Shown here: positions 35,100 through 43,443 of the stretch, piece after piece
Layout: each line of letters opens with the position of its first letter
Position numbering within the stretch: the stretch's first letter is position 1
Origin: Roseiarcus sp963730555
GTDB lineage: Bacteria > Pseudomonadota > Alphaproteobacteria > Rhizobiales > Beijerinckiaceae
Length of the DNA: 64,000 nucleotides
Direction: 5' to 3'
Assembly (NCBI GenBank): GCA_963730555.1
Contig: CAVSSS010000038.1
Coordinates: 1 to 64,000, forward strand
Made by a program: the position numbers and the translations under genes
Notes under the pieces: model-generated
The model's database searches: none
Told to the model about the DNA's origin: nothing
Seen by the model: only the letters and a program-made list of their open reading frames with translations

Positions 35100-36371
35100 T
35101 TATTTTGTGGCGGGTTTAGAAGCGCCGTCCGGGAGCCCGGCCTCATGCAAAGCCATGAAGGCTCCGCCGATCACGGCGGGACCGAACTTGTCCTCGCCGT
35201 TCGGCGGCCGGCTGTTCACCGCTCCGGTGATGAGGAGATCGAACTGCGGCCAATAGGCGAAGATCGTCCGGAAGCCCATCGTCTCGCCCTCGTAGAGCCA
35301 ATAGGCGCCGCCCAGCTCCTTTCGATAGAAGCGGCCAAGGCCAAGGCCGAAGCCGACCGGTTCATCGGCGGAGACCTCGGATAGAGGCGCGCCCGTCTTG
35401 TTTGAGACCAGCGTGGTCATCTCCTTGAATTGCTGTGCAGGAATGACGCGCGCTCCGAAAAGCGCGCGGATCCATGAACCGAGATCGCGCGGATTTGAGA
35501 TGATGGCGCCCGCCTCCGCCGCCCAGGACAAGTTCCCCGTCCGCATGTCCTTACCGATGAGCGGCGCGAGCGTCGATACGTGGCATGGCTCCGGCTGGTA
35601 CATGAGGCAGTCCCGGAGCAGGAAGAGAGCGCGAGGCACGCGCGCGAGCTGAGGCGCAGCGGCCGCCGGCCCCGGATGCGGTCCGTCGGCGTAGAATGTG
35701 TCGTTGAGCCCGAGCGGCTCGAGGATCATCGTCGTCAGCGCCTGCTCGTAATTCATGCCAGAGGCCGCCTCGATGATGAGGCCAGCGAGGATGTAGTTGG
35801 TGTTGGAATAGAACCATCCCGAGGCCGGCGGAAAATGCTGGCCATTGCCGGGATCGACAGAGCCGACTAGATCCTTGGCGCTGAACTGATGGTGGATGTC
35901 GGCCGCCTGGACCTCGCCGATCGCGACCGTCTCCGAATAATTGGGGATCGGGCTCGTCATCTGGAGCAGCGAGCGGATGGTCACGTCTTTCCATGCCGGG
36001 TATTGCGGCAGCCATTTCCCGATCGTGTCGTCGAGCTTGAGCTTGCCTGCGGCTTCGAGCTTGAGGATCAGCGCGGCGGTGAATTCCTTGGTGTTGCTGC
36101 CGATCTGGAACAAAGTGTCGGGGCCGATCGGCTTCGCGTCGGCAAGCCCATCGTCGCCTGCGAAGACCGAGGTGATCGGGTGGCCGGCGCCGCGGTCCAC
36201 CTGCAACGCGGCGCCGGAGAGCCCTTCGATCGGCCCGCGCGTCTTGACATAGGCGTCGACGACCCCTTGCAATTGGGCAGTTAGCGCCGCCTCATCGGCC
36301 TTCGATGTCCTAGAGAAAATAAGAGCGGCGCCGAAGAGCGCGAGAACGAGGACAGTCTTGGCCAACCTCAC
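35100..36371 (-). CDS. beta-lactamase/penicillin-binding-like serine hydrolase
   Basis: About 423 residues from GTG 36371; GGAG eight bases upstream supports this over longer frames. A signal-like N-terminus (LVLALFGAALIFSRTSKA) implies export. The class C/D-Ala-D-Ala peptidase-type active site shows SNTK in FQIGSNTKEFTAAL (Ser-x-x-Lys) and YSN in WFYSNTNYILAG. The third motif may lie in the LYEGETMGF stretch. The substrate may be a peptidoglycan fragment, ester or lactone. Its upstream neighbour on the same strand is the peroxiredoxin gene. Confidence 0.8.
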   Translation of the reverse strand: MRLAKTVLVLALFGAALIFSRTSKADEAALTAQLQGVVDAYVKTRGPIEGLSGAALQVDRGAGHPITSVFAGDDGLADAKPIGPDTLFQIGSNTKEFTAALILKLEAAGKLKLDDTIGKWLPQYPAWKDVTIRSLLQMTSPIPNYSETVAIGEVQAADIHHQFSAKDLVGSVDPGNGQHFPPASGWFYSNTNYILAGLIIEAASGMNYEQALTTMILEPLGLNDTFYADGPHPGPAAAAPQLARVPRALFLLRDCLMYQPEPCHVSTLAPLIGKDMRTGNLSWAAEAGAIISNPRDLGSWIRALFGARVIPAQQFKEMTTLVSNKTGAPLSEVSADEPVGFGLGLGRFYRKELGGAYWLYEGETMGFRTIFAYWPQFDLLITGAVNSRPPNGEDKFGPAVIGGAFMALHEAGLPDGASKPATK

Positions 36372-36444
36372 GTAAGCCACTCCAGGTCTCGCGCAACACG
36401 ACGCGCCGCCGCCGAAGTCCCTTCTATCTGCGGTTGCGGCGTGT

Positions 36445-37104
36445 TCAGCCCGGCTGCTTGACGATGCGGATGTAGGGCTTAGGCGAGCGCCAGCCCGCCG
36501 GGAACAGTTTCTTGGCGTCGTCGTCGCTGACCGATCCGGCGATGAAGACGTCCTCGCCATGCTTCCAGTTGACCGGCGTCGAGACCTTGTGCCTGGCGGT
36601 GAGCTGCAGGGAATCGACCACCCGCAGGATCTCGTCGAAGTTGCGTCCCGTGGTCATTGGATAGGCGAGCAGGAGCTTCATCTTCTTATCGGGCCCGATC
36701 ACGTAGACCGTGCGGACGGTCTGGTTGGTCGCGGGCGTCCGGCCCTCGAACGTCCCGTACTCCTCGGCGGGCAGCATCTCGTAAAGCTTGGCGACCTTGA
36801 GGTCGTGATCGGCGATGATCGGGTAGTTAACCTTCGCGCCTTGAGTCTCCTCGATGTCGTCGAGCCAGCGCGCATGGGCCTCGCTCGGGTCCACGCTCAA
36901 GCCGATGAGCTTGACGCCGCGCTTGGTGAACTCGGGCTCGATCTTGGCCATGTAGCCGAGCTCGGTCGTGCAAACGGGGGTGAAGTCCTTGGGGTGGGAG
37001 AACAGGATAGCCCACTTGTCGCCGATCCATTGATGGAAATCGATCGGTCCCTGCGTCGTCTCGGCCGTGAAGTTGGGCGCGGTGTCGTTGATGCGAAGAG
37101 CCAT
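36445..37104 (-). CDS. 1-Cys peroxiredoxin (Prx6 family)
   Basis: 219 residues. The peroxidatic cysteine is Cys45 in HPKDFTPVCTTELG. The long C-terminal domain (NWKHGEDVFIAGSVSDDDAKKLFP) and the absence of a resolving cysteine near the end mark the Prx6-type 1-Cys group. It reduces hydrogen peroxide and organic peroxides. The intergenic region towards the divergent cyclase gene contains an AT-rich TATATAAT-like element on this strand (about 37138-37147), a possible -10 region. Confidence 0.92.
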   Translation of the reverse strand: MALRINDTAPNFTAETTQGPIDFHQWIGDKWAILFSHPKDFTPVCTTELGYMAKIEPEFTKRGVKLIGLSVDPSEAHARWLDDIEETQGAKVNYPIIADHDLKVAKLYEMLPAEEYGTFEGRTPATNQTVRTVYVIGPDKKMKLLLAYPMTTGRNFDEILRVVDSLQLTARHKVSTPVNWKHGEDVFIAGSVSDDDAKKLFPAGWRSPKPYIRIVKQPG

Positions 37105-37292
37105 GGAGTCCTCCTTGAGCGCTCGTTAAGTCCAGTACAATTATATAACTTGTCAAATTAAAAGCACAGCACCCAGGCGGCCGAGCGCGGACGACGACGT
37201 GCGCGCCTTTCCGGCGGGCGACCGTTACGGCGCCCGAAGTACAGGCGCAAGCGTCGGCCGCCGCACGTTGGCCTTACCGTTCCGGACGATTT

Positions 37293-38525
37293 ATGATCGC
37301 TCGCATGACCGAAGCCGAGATCGCCAAGCTTGCGACCTGGCTCGCGAAAGCGGGCCTAGAAGGACGGGCGGAGACCGTTCTGGTCGAGGGCTTTTGCAGC
37401 CGCGCGGTCGCGGGCGGGCTGCCCCTCGTGCGCGCGATGCTCCTCGTCGACACACTTCACCCCATCCACGAGGGGCGGGCGTTCCGCTGGGAAAAGGAAA
37501 AGCCGGAAGCGACGCTGACCGAGTACGGGCGGACCGCCGAAGGGGAGGCGGCCGAACGCTGGCGGACGAGCCCCCTCTACCGGCTCTCGACGAGCGGCGA
37601 ATCGTTATTGCGCCTCCGTGTGACCGCGGAGACCGAAGCCGAGTTTCCTTCCTTCGCCGAGTTTCGCGAAGCGAAGTTCACAGACTATGTCGCGATCATC
37701 AACCGCTTCGCCGAAGACGGCGTGATCGGCGAAATGGATTGCGTGTATTCGTACTGGACGACGGATCGAGCCGAAGGCTTTTCCGATGATGAGATCGGGG
37801 CGCTGAAGCGCCTCACCCCGTTCCTCGGGCTTGCGATCAAAGCGGCGTCCCTCGCGCGCATCGCGGAGACGTTGGTCGAAACCTATCTCGGACGCGACGC
37901 CGGCCGGCGGGTGTTGAGAGGCCGCATCGAACGAGGAGTGACAGACCGGATCAAGACGGTGCTGTGGTTCAGCGATTTGCGCAACTATACCCGCATCTCA
38001 GAAACCTCGGCGCCGGAAGAGATCATTCCGCTTCTCAACGACTACGCCGAGGCCGTCGTCTCCTCGATCCACCAGAACACCGGCGACGTCCTGAAGCTGA
38101 TCGGCGACGGCGTCCTCGCCATTTTTCCCGCCGAGGAACGGAGCCGCGCCTGCGCCGCGGCGCTCGACGCCGCGAGGGCGGCGCAGGAGGCAGTGGCGGC
38201 CCTCAACACGCGCCGGTTCGAGAAGGGCCTGCCAGCGACGGAGATGTATCTTGGGCTCCATATCGGCGAGGTGTTCTACGGCAACATCGGCAGCAAGGAG
38301 CGGCTCGATTTCACTGTCGTCGGGCCGGCGGTCAACGAGGTGAGCCGCATCGCGGCGATGTGCCGGTCGGTGGACCAGCCGATTCTTATGTCGGCGGCGT
38401 TCGCGGAGTCCTGCCCCGACCAGCAGCGCGCGTTCGCCTCGGTCGGGCGGTTCGCGCTGCGCGGGGTCGGCAAGCCGCAGGAACTGTTCACGCTCGATCT
38501 TCTGGAGAGCCCGGTGGCCGGTTAA
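37293..38525 (+). CDS. class III adenylate/guanylate cyclase with an uncharacterised N-terminal domain
   Basis: 410 residues. The C-terminal cyclase domain (about 215-400) has the first metal Asp in WFSDLRNYTRIS (Asp228), the second in LIGDGVLAIF (Asp272), and the substrate/transition-state region DFTVVGPAVNEVSRIAA. The N-terminal 200 residues lack transmembrane segments and resemble a degenerate GAF- or heme-type sensor, but no family is clear. It is divergent from the 1-Cys peroxiredoxin, which hints at a redox-related signal. Confidence 0.85.
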   Translation: MIARMTEAEIAKLATWLAKAGLEGRAETVLVEGFCSRAVAGGLPLVRAMLLVDTLHPIHEGRAFRWEKEKPEATLTEYGRTAEGEAAERWRTSPLYRLSTSGESLLRLRVTAETEAEFPSFAEFREAKFTDYVAIINRFAEDGVIGEMDCVYSYWTTDRAEGFSDDEIGALKRLTPFLGLAIKAASLARIAETLVETYLGRDAGRRVLRGRIERGVTDRIKTVLWFSDLRNYTRISETSAPEEIIPLLNDYAEAVVSSIHQNTGDVLKLIGDGVLAIFPAEERSRACAAALDAARAAQEAVAALNTRRFEKGLPATEMYLGLHIGEVFYGNIGSKERLDFTVVGPAVNEVSRIAAMCRSVDQPILMSAAFAESCPDQQRAFASVGRFALRGVGKPQELFTLDLLESPVAG

Positions 38526-38605
38526 CGCCGTCGATTCATCGCAAGCCGCGGACCCGCAACAAACGACGGAAGTGGGCGTTCTCCTGGAAAACGTGGAGAT
38601 CGCAC

Positions 38606-39630
38606 ATGAGTTCAGACGGACGCTTCCCCTATTCCCGCCGCGCAATCGTTGGCGTCGGAGGCATGGGCCTCGTCGCCGCCGCGGCGCCGGCCTTTGCCCA
38701 AAGTTCGAAGGAGCCACCCCTCTCGAAGCAAAACGAGACGCCGGAGCCTGAAGGACTGCAGGATCCCCGCACCAAATATCCCAAACCGCCGTTTCGCCGG
38801 CAGGAGCAGCCTTGGCCGGGGCTTGCGAGCCGAATGGATCCGCGCCGGACCACGGCGAGACGTCCTACCGCGGGTCAGGCCGCCTCGCTGGCCGTAAAGC
38901 GCTGGTGACAGGCGGGGACTCTGGCATGGGACGCGCCGCCGCGATCGCGTTTGCGCGCGAAGGCGCCGATGTGGCGATCAACCATCTGCCGGAGGAGGAG
39001 CCGGACGCGCGTGAAATCATTGAGCTTATGAAAGCCGAAGGTCGAAAGGCGCTGTCGATCCCCGGAGACATTCGTGACGAAGCCTTCTGTAAGCGTCTCG
39101 TCGATGAGGCTGTTCGCGGTTTGGGCGGTCTCGATATCCTTGTCAGCAATGCTGGACGCCAGCAGAGCCGACCCTCGATCCTCGATGTTTCGACCGAGGA
39201 TTTCGACGCGACGATGAAGACAAACATCTACGCGCCCTTCTGGATCATCAAGGCGGCTCTACCGCATATGCCCCCCGGCTCGGCCATTATCGGGACGGCT
39301 TCCGAACAGGCTTATGACCCTTCGCCCGATCTCTATGACTATGCGCAGACGAAGGCGGCAACCATGAACTACGTGAAGTCGCTGGCGAAGCAGCTCGCCT
39401 CGAGGGGCATTCGAGTGAACGCGGTCGCTCCGGGGCCGATCTGGACGCCGCTGCAAATCAGCGGCGGGGCGACGCAGGAAAAGGTGGAGAAGTTCGGCGG
39501 CCAGACCCCACTCGGTCGGCCCGGCCAACCTGCGGAACTCGGGTCAATCTATGTCCAACTGGCCATGGGGGATCCGAGTTTTGCGACTGGGCAAGTCTAT
39601 GGCTCCGCCGGAGGAAGCGGGCAGCCGTGA
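38606..39630 (+). pseudogene. Tat-exported short-chain dehydrogenase, one frameshift
   Basis: ATG 38606 follows GTGGAGAT. The leader YSRRAIVGVGGMGLVAAAAPAFA is a twin-arginine-like signal, and DPRTKYPKPPFRRQ follows. Near 38840 a one-base shift moves the frame into the Rossmann domain at PDHGETSYRGSGRLAGRKAL: TGGDSGMGRAAAIA (cofactor), NAG in LVSNAGRQ, and the catalytic Tyr-x-x-x-Lys in YDYAQTKAA. The repaired length is about 341 residues. It belongs to the group of SDRs resembling the general stress protein YhdF/YgxC type. Confidence 0.85.
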
Positions 39631-39722
39631 TAGCGCTGGCGCTCGGCGGAGAGCGCCGCAAGGAAGCTGAGCATTCGTCAGGCGCTTGACGGGCCTACCG
39701 CCCAACCTGATAGGACGGGCGG

Positions 39723-40481
39723 ATGATTCCGCCCGCCCCTTGCGTACTTAAGGTCGAGCGTCTGGAAAAGTCGTTCGGCGACGTGCGGGCGGTGGACGGC
39801 GTGAGCTTTCACGTCGCGCCCGGCGAGATCGTCGGGCTGGTCGGACCGAACGGCGCCGGCAAGACGACGACGATCAGCATGATCTTGGGCGTTCTCGAAC
39901 CGAGCGCCGGTCGCATCGAGATCGAGGGGATCGACCTCGCCGCCGACCGCAGCAAGGCTTTGTCCTGCACCAACTTTGCCGCCGTCTATGCGCCGCTGCC
40001 CGGCAATCTCACTGTCGAGGAGAACCTGCGCGTGTTCGGCATGCTCTACGCGGTCCAAGATCTCTCGGCTCGCATCGAGAAGCTGCTCGAGGTCTATGAT
40101 CTCGTGCGTTACCGGCGGACGAAGGCGGGCGTTCTGTCGTCCGGCGAGCAGACGCGTCTCTCCCTCGCCAAGGCGATGCTCAATCGCCCGCGGCTGCTCC
40201 TTCTCGATGAGCCGACGGCGTCGATCGATCCTTCTAGCGCCCGCGACATTCGCGCCGGCATCGCCAAATTCGTCGACAACGGCCTGTGCGGCGTGTTGTG
40301 GACCAGCCACAACATGTACGAGGTCCAAGCGGTTTGCGATCGCGTGCTGTTCCTGTCGCATGGGCGGATCGTGCTCGAGGGTGATCCGAAAACGCTGCCA
40401 AAGGAACACGGCGCCGAGAGCCTCGACGATCTCTTCGTCAACGTCGCGCAAGAGGCGCTGCACAACGGGGGCGGGCGATGA
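39723..40481 (+). CDS. ABC exporter ATP-binding subunit
   Basis: 252 residues with Walker A GPNGAGKTTTIS, signature LSSGEQTRLSLAKAM and Walker B LLLLDEPTASIDPSSARDI. The overall pattern is that of ABC-2 type exporters for drugs, polysaccharides or lipids. The stop overlaps the permease start by 4 nt (ATGA), so both are made together. The substrate is unknown. Confidence 0.88.
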   Translation: MIPPAPCVLKVERLEKSFGDVRAVDGVSFHVAPGEIVGLVGPNGAGKTTTISMILGVLEPSAGRIEIEGIDLAADRSKALSCTNFAAVYAPLPGNLTVEENLRVFGMLYAVQDLSARIEKLLEVYDLVRYRRTKAGVLSSGEQTRLSLAKAMLNRPRLLLLDEPTASIDPSSARDIRAGIAKFVDNGLCGVLWTSHNMYEVQAVCDRVLFLSHGRIVLEGDPKTLPKEHGAESLDDLFVNVAQEALHNGGGR

Positions 40482-41281
40482 ACGCCTCGCGCATCGGCGC
40501 CGTCGTGTTGCGGATGTTCTATCTCTATCGCGGCAGCCCGCAGCGCGTCTTTCCCATCTTCATCGTTGTCGCGATCGATATTTTGGTCTGGGGCTTTCTC
40601 ACCCGCTACCTCAATACCGTCTCGCACGCGGACTTCAATTTTGTGCCGGCGCTGCTCGGCGCGGTGCTCTTGTGGGATTTCCTGACGCGCGTGATGCAGC
40701 AAATCACGATGACGTTGTTCGAGGATGTCTGGACGCGAAACTTCCTCAATTTTTTCGCCTCCCCCTTGAGAACGTCCGAATATCTGATCGGCCTCCTTAT
40801 CGTCGCAATCATCACCAGCGGGTTGAGCCTTGTCGCGATGGTGGTTCTTGCGCAGATCGCTTTCGGATTGTCCTTTCTCTCTTACGGGTTGGCGATCGCT
40901 CCCTTTCTCATGGTGCTGTTCGTCACCGGCATCGCTCTTGGCGTCGCCGCCTCGGCCTTGGTGCTGAGGCTCGGGCCCGCCTCCGAATGGCTCATCTGGC
41001 CGATCCCGATGCTGATCTCGCCGTTCGCGGGCGTGTTCTATCCCGTCACGGTTTTGCCCGGTTGGATGCAGGCGATCGCCCTCCTCCTGCCGCCGTCCTA
41101 CGTGTTTGAAGGCATGCGATCCGTCGTCGCCGGACAGGGTCTCCCCTGGGATCGCCTGGCGATCGGCGGCTCGCTCGCGGTAGTCTACCTTGTGCTCGCT
41201 TGCCTGTTCTTCTTCTCCGTTTACCGCTCCGTGATCCGCAACGGCCTCATCGCCCGCTACAGCGCCGAGACCGTAACCTGA
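40478..41281 (+). CDS. ABC-2 type exporter permease
   Basis: 267-residue membrane protein with about six helices. The ABC-2 motif is recognisable in the region WPIPMLISPFAGVFYPVTVLPGWMQAIALLLPP, which places the conserved Pro-rich turn before the last helices. It forms the transport channel with the preceding ATPase. Confidence 0.85.
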   Translation: MNASRIGAVVLRMFYLYRGSPQRVFPIFIVVAIDILVWGFLTRYLNTVSHADFNFVPALLGAVLLWDFLTRVMQQITMTLFEDVWTRNFLNFFASPLRTSEYLIGLLIVAIITSGLSLVAMVVLAQIAFGLSFLSYGLAIAPFLMVLFVTGIALGVAASALVLRLGPASEWLIWPIPMLISPFAGVFYPVTVLPGWMQAIALLLPPSYVFEGMRSVVAGQGLPWDRLAIGGSLAVVYLVLACLFFFSVYRSVIRNGLIARYSAETVT

Positions 41282-41337
41282 ATCCGGGGCAATCCGCGGC
41301 TTTGCAAGATCGACGCCCGCCATGCGAAGACTGAGCG

Positions 41338-41823
41338 ATGGGAATGAGCACCCGATTTGCCGTTGGCGTCCATCTGCTGACGGCGCTCGCCGCCAATCCA
41401 GGCAAGGTCCTGCGTTCGGAGGATGTCGCGGATAGCGCCAACACCAATCCGGTCGTGGTTCGCCGCCTCTTCTCGCTCATGACAAGCGCCGGATTGATCC
41501 GCGCCCGGCTCGGTCCGCGAGGCGGCTTTGAATTGGCGCGGCCGGCGAGCGACATCACTTTGCGCGATGTCTTCGCCGCGTTGGAGAGCGGCGAACTCTT
41601 CACCGAGCACCGGTCGCCGCCGAGCGCCTCTTGTCCGGTGGGCGCACATATCCTTCCTGTTCTGCGGGAGGCGACGGCGCCGGCGGTCGAAGCTCTTGAG
41701 GCGGAGCTTTCGCGCGCCACGATTGCCGACATAGCCAGCGCCGTGCTTGCGCGAAGCAGCGACACGCAGAGCGCGAAAACCCATCAACTCGCGGGCCCGT
41801 GGACGCCAAGTGACATTGCGTAA
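41338..41823 (+). CDS. Rrf2-family transcriptional regulator
   Basis: 161 residues. The winged helix at the start reads FAVGVHLLTALAANPGKVLRSEDVADS and PVVVRRLFSLMTSAGLIRARLGPRGGFELARP, typical of Rrf2. Only one cysteine is visible (SASCPVGAHI), so the three-cysteine iron-sulphur ligand set of IscR/NsrR is absent. Redox sensing through a single Cys, as in YwnA-type members, is possible. It probably controls the GST gene 61 nt downstream. Confidence 0.82.
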   Translation: MGMSTRFAVGVHLLTALAANPGKVLRSEDVADSANTNPVVVRRLFSLMTSAGLIRARLGPRGGFELARPASDITLRDVFAALESGELFTEHRSPPSASCPVGAHILPVLREATAPAVEALEAELSRATIADIASAVLARSSDTQSAKTHQLAGPWTPSDIA

Positions 41824-41884
41824 CCGACGTTGTTACGCTAATGCCGCCTTCTGGCGGCGCGGCCGCATGATAGGGAACATCGGC

Positions 41885-42571
41885 ATGATCAAGTTCTATT
41901 ATCACCCGTCGCCAAACCCGGCGAAGGTCGCTCTATTCCTCGAAGAAGCCGGCCTCGAATACGAACTCATGCCAGTCGACACGCGCAAGGGCGAACAGCA
42001 CTCGCCAAGTTTCCGGGCGATCAATCCGAATGGAAAGACGCCCGCGATCGTGGACGGCGAAGCGACCATCTTCGACTCGAGCGCGATCCTGCTTTATCTC
42101 GCCGAGAAGACGAAGCGCTTCCTCCCCGAGAATACGCCCAAGGCGCGGGGCGAACTCCTGTCGTGGCTGTTCTTCGTCGCAAGCGGAATTGGCCCGTTCT
42201 CCGGCCAGTCCTTCCACTTCAACGTCGCGGCCCCCGAGAAGATCGAATACGCAATCAATCGATACAATTTCGAAACGCACCGGCACTGGAAGATCCTCGA
42301 CGACCGGCTGGGCGGGCGAAAATACGTGCTCGGCGACACCTATACGATCGTGGACATGTCGGTTTGGGGCTGGAGTTCAGCCGCTCCTTTCCTCCTGGGC
42401 GCGGAGACATGGTCAAAGATGACCAATGTCAAGCGGCTCATCGACGAGATCAATCAGCGTCCGGCCGTCGCCCGGGTCAACAAACTGAAGGAAAAGCATG
42501 CCTTCAAGCAAGAGTTCGACGACGAGGCCAAGCGGCATCTGTTTCCGCATCAGACGCAGAAGGCGGGCTAA
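41885..42571 (+). CDS. glutathione S-transferase family protein
   Basis: 228 residues from ATG 41885, preceded by AGGGAA. The thioredoxin-like N-terminal domain reads FYYHPSPNPAKVALFLEEAGL, has the cis-proline region NGKTPAIVDG and the glutathione gamma-glutamyl motif FDSSAILLYLAEK. The helical C-terminal domain has the N-capping-box stretch YTIVDMSVWGW. Probable role: glutathione conjugation, thiol transfer or peroxide defence. Confidence 0.88.
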   Translation: MIKFYYHPSPNPAKVALFLEEAGLEYELMPVDTRKGEQHSPSFRAINPNGKTPAIVDGEATIFDSSAILLYLAEKTKRFLPENTPKARGELLSWLFFVASGIGPFSGQSFHFNVAAPEKIEYAINRYNFETHRHWKILDDRLGGRKYVLGDTYTIVDMSVWGWSSAAPFLLGAETWSKMTNVKRLIDEINQRPAVARVNKLKEKHAFKQEFDDEAKRHLFPHQTQKAG

Positions 42572-42592
42572 CTTCGCGCTCGCGTCGGCAAG

Positions 42593-43283
42593 CTAGACCG
42601 CCTTGCCGATCAAGGCGCCGATCCCCGCTGTCACGGCCATGGCGAGCGCGCCCCAGAAGCCGACTCTCAGCGCGGGTTTCATCATCGGAGCGCCGCCCGC
42701 CCAGGCGCCGAGCGCGCCGAGCGCGACCAGAAAAACCAATGCGGCGGCCGGCACGACTTTGACGACGGCGCCTTGCGCAGCGAGAAACGCCGCCAGCGTC
42801 GGCAACGCGGCGCCGACCGAGAAGGCGAGGGCCGACGCGAAGGCGGCCTAAATCGGTTTGGGCTGTGAGTCCTCATTGAAGCTAAGCTCGTCGCGCGCAT
42901 GGGCCTCGAGTGGGTCCTTTGGCCATGAGCTGGCCAGCGACCTCATGCGCGAGCTTCGGCTTCAGACCCCGCTCTTCATAGATATGGGCGAGCTCCTCCT
43001 TCTCCTCGGTCGGCCGCGCCCGAAGCGCGCGCCGTTCGCGCGCGAGATCAGCGGTCTCGGAGTCGGCCTGTGAGCTGACCGAGACATATTCGCCGGCCGC
43101 CATCGACATTGCGCCGGCCGCCCATCCCGCGACCGCCGCCGTTAGGATTTCGGCCCGCGACCCAGAAGCCGCCGCGACGCCCATGATGAGGCTTGCGGTC
43201 GAAATGATCCCGTCGTTGGCGCCGAGCACGGCCGCCCGCAGCCAGGCCGTCCGATGGACGTAGTGCAATTCCGCTCCCGGCAT
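42593..43283 (-). pseudogene. VIT1/CCC1-family iron/manganese transporter, frameshift plus internal stop
   Basis: About 230 residues when repaired. From ATG 43283 the first part reads VHRTAWLRAAVLGANDGIISTASLIMG and AAGEYVSVSSQADSETADLARE, both strongly VIT-like. A shift near 42900 leads to the second half. There a TAG stands at 42849-42851, where the family usually has Gln (CAG) in the PxQAAFASALAF block, followed by VGAALPTLAAFL and the last helices. Two independent lesions make real inactivation more likely than for other frameshifted genes here. Confidence 0.8.
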
Positions 43284-43443
43284 TGCGCCGCCCCGCGAGC
43301 CCCTCGCTTGATGGTTACCACGGTCAAATGACGATTGGCCAATCGCTGTACAGGGTGGCGAGGCGTTCACAGCCCGCCTCTCAGAGCGCCGCGTGTGTCT
43401 ATCGCCCTTGCGAACAAAGCGCGAAACATGATTGCGTCGACCC

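Noticed and set aside
35100..36560. 486-residue reading of the serine hydrolase from 36560
   Set aside because: The first 60 residues overlap the peroxiredoxin gene and have no ribosome site; GTG 36371 with GGAG and a signal peptide is better.
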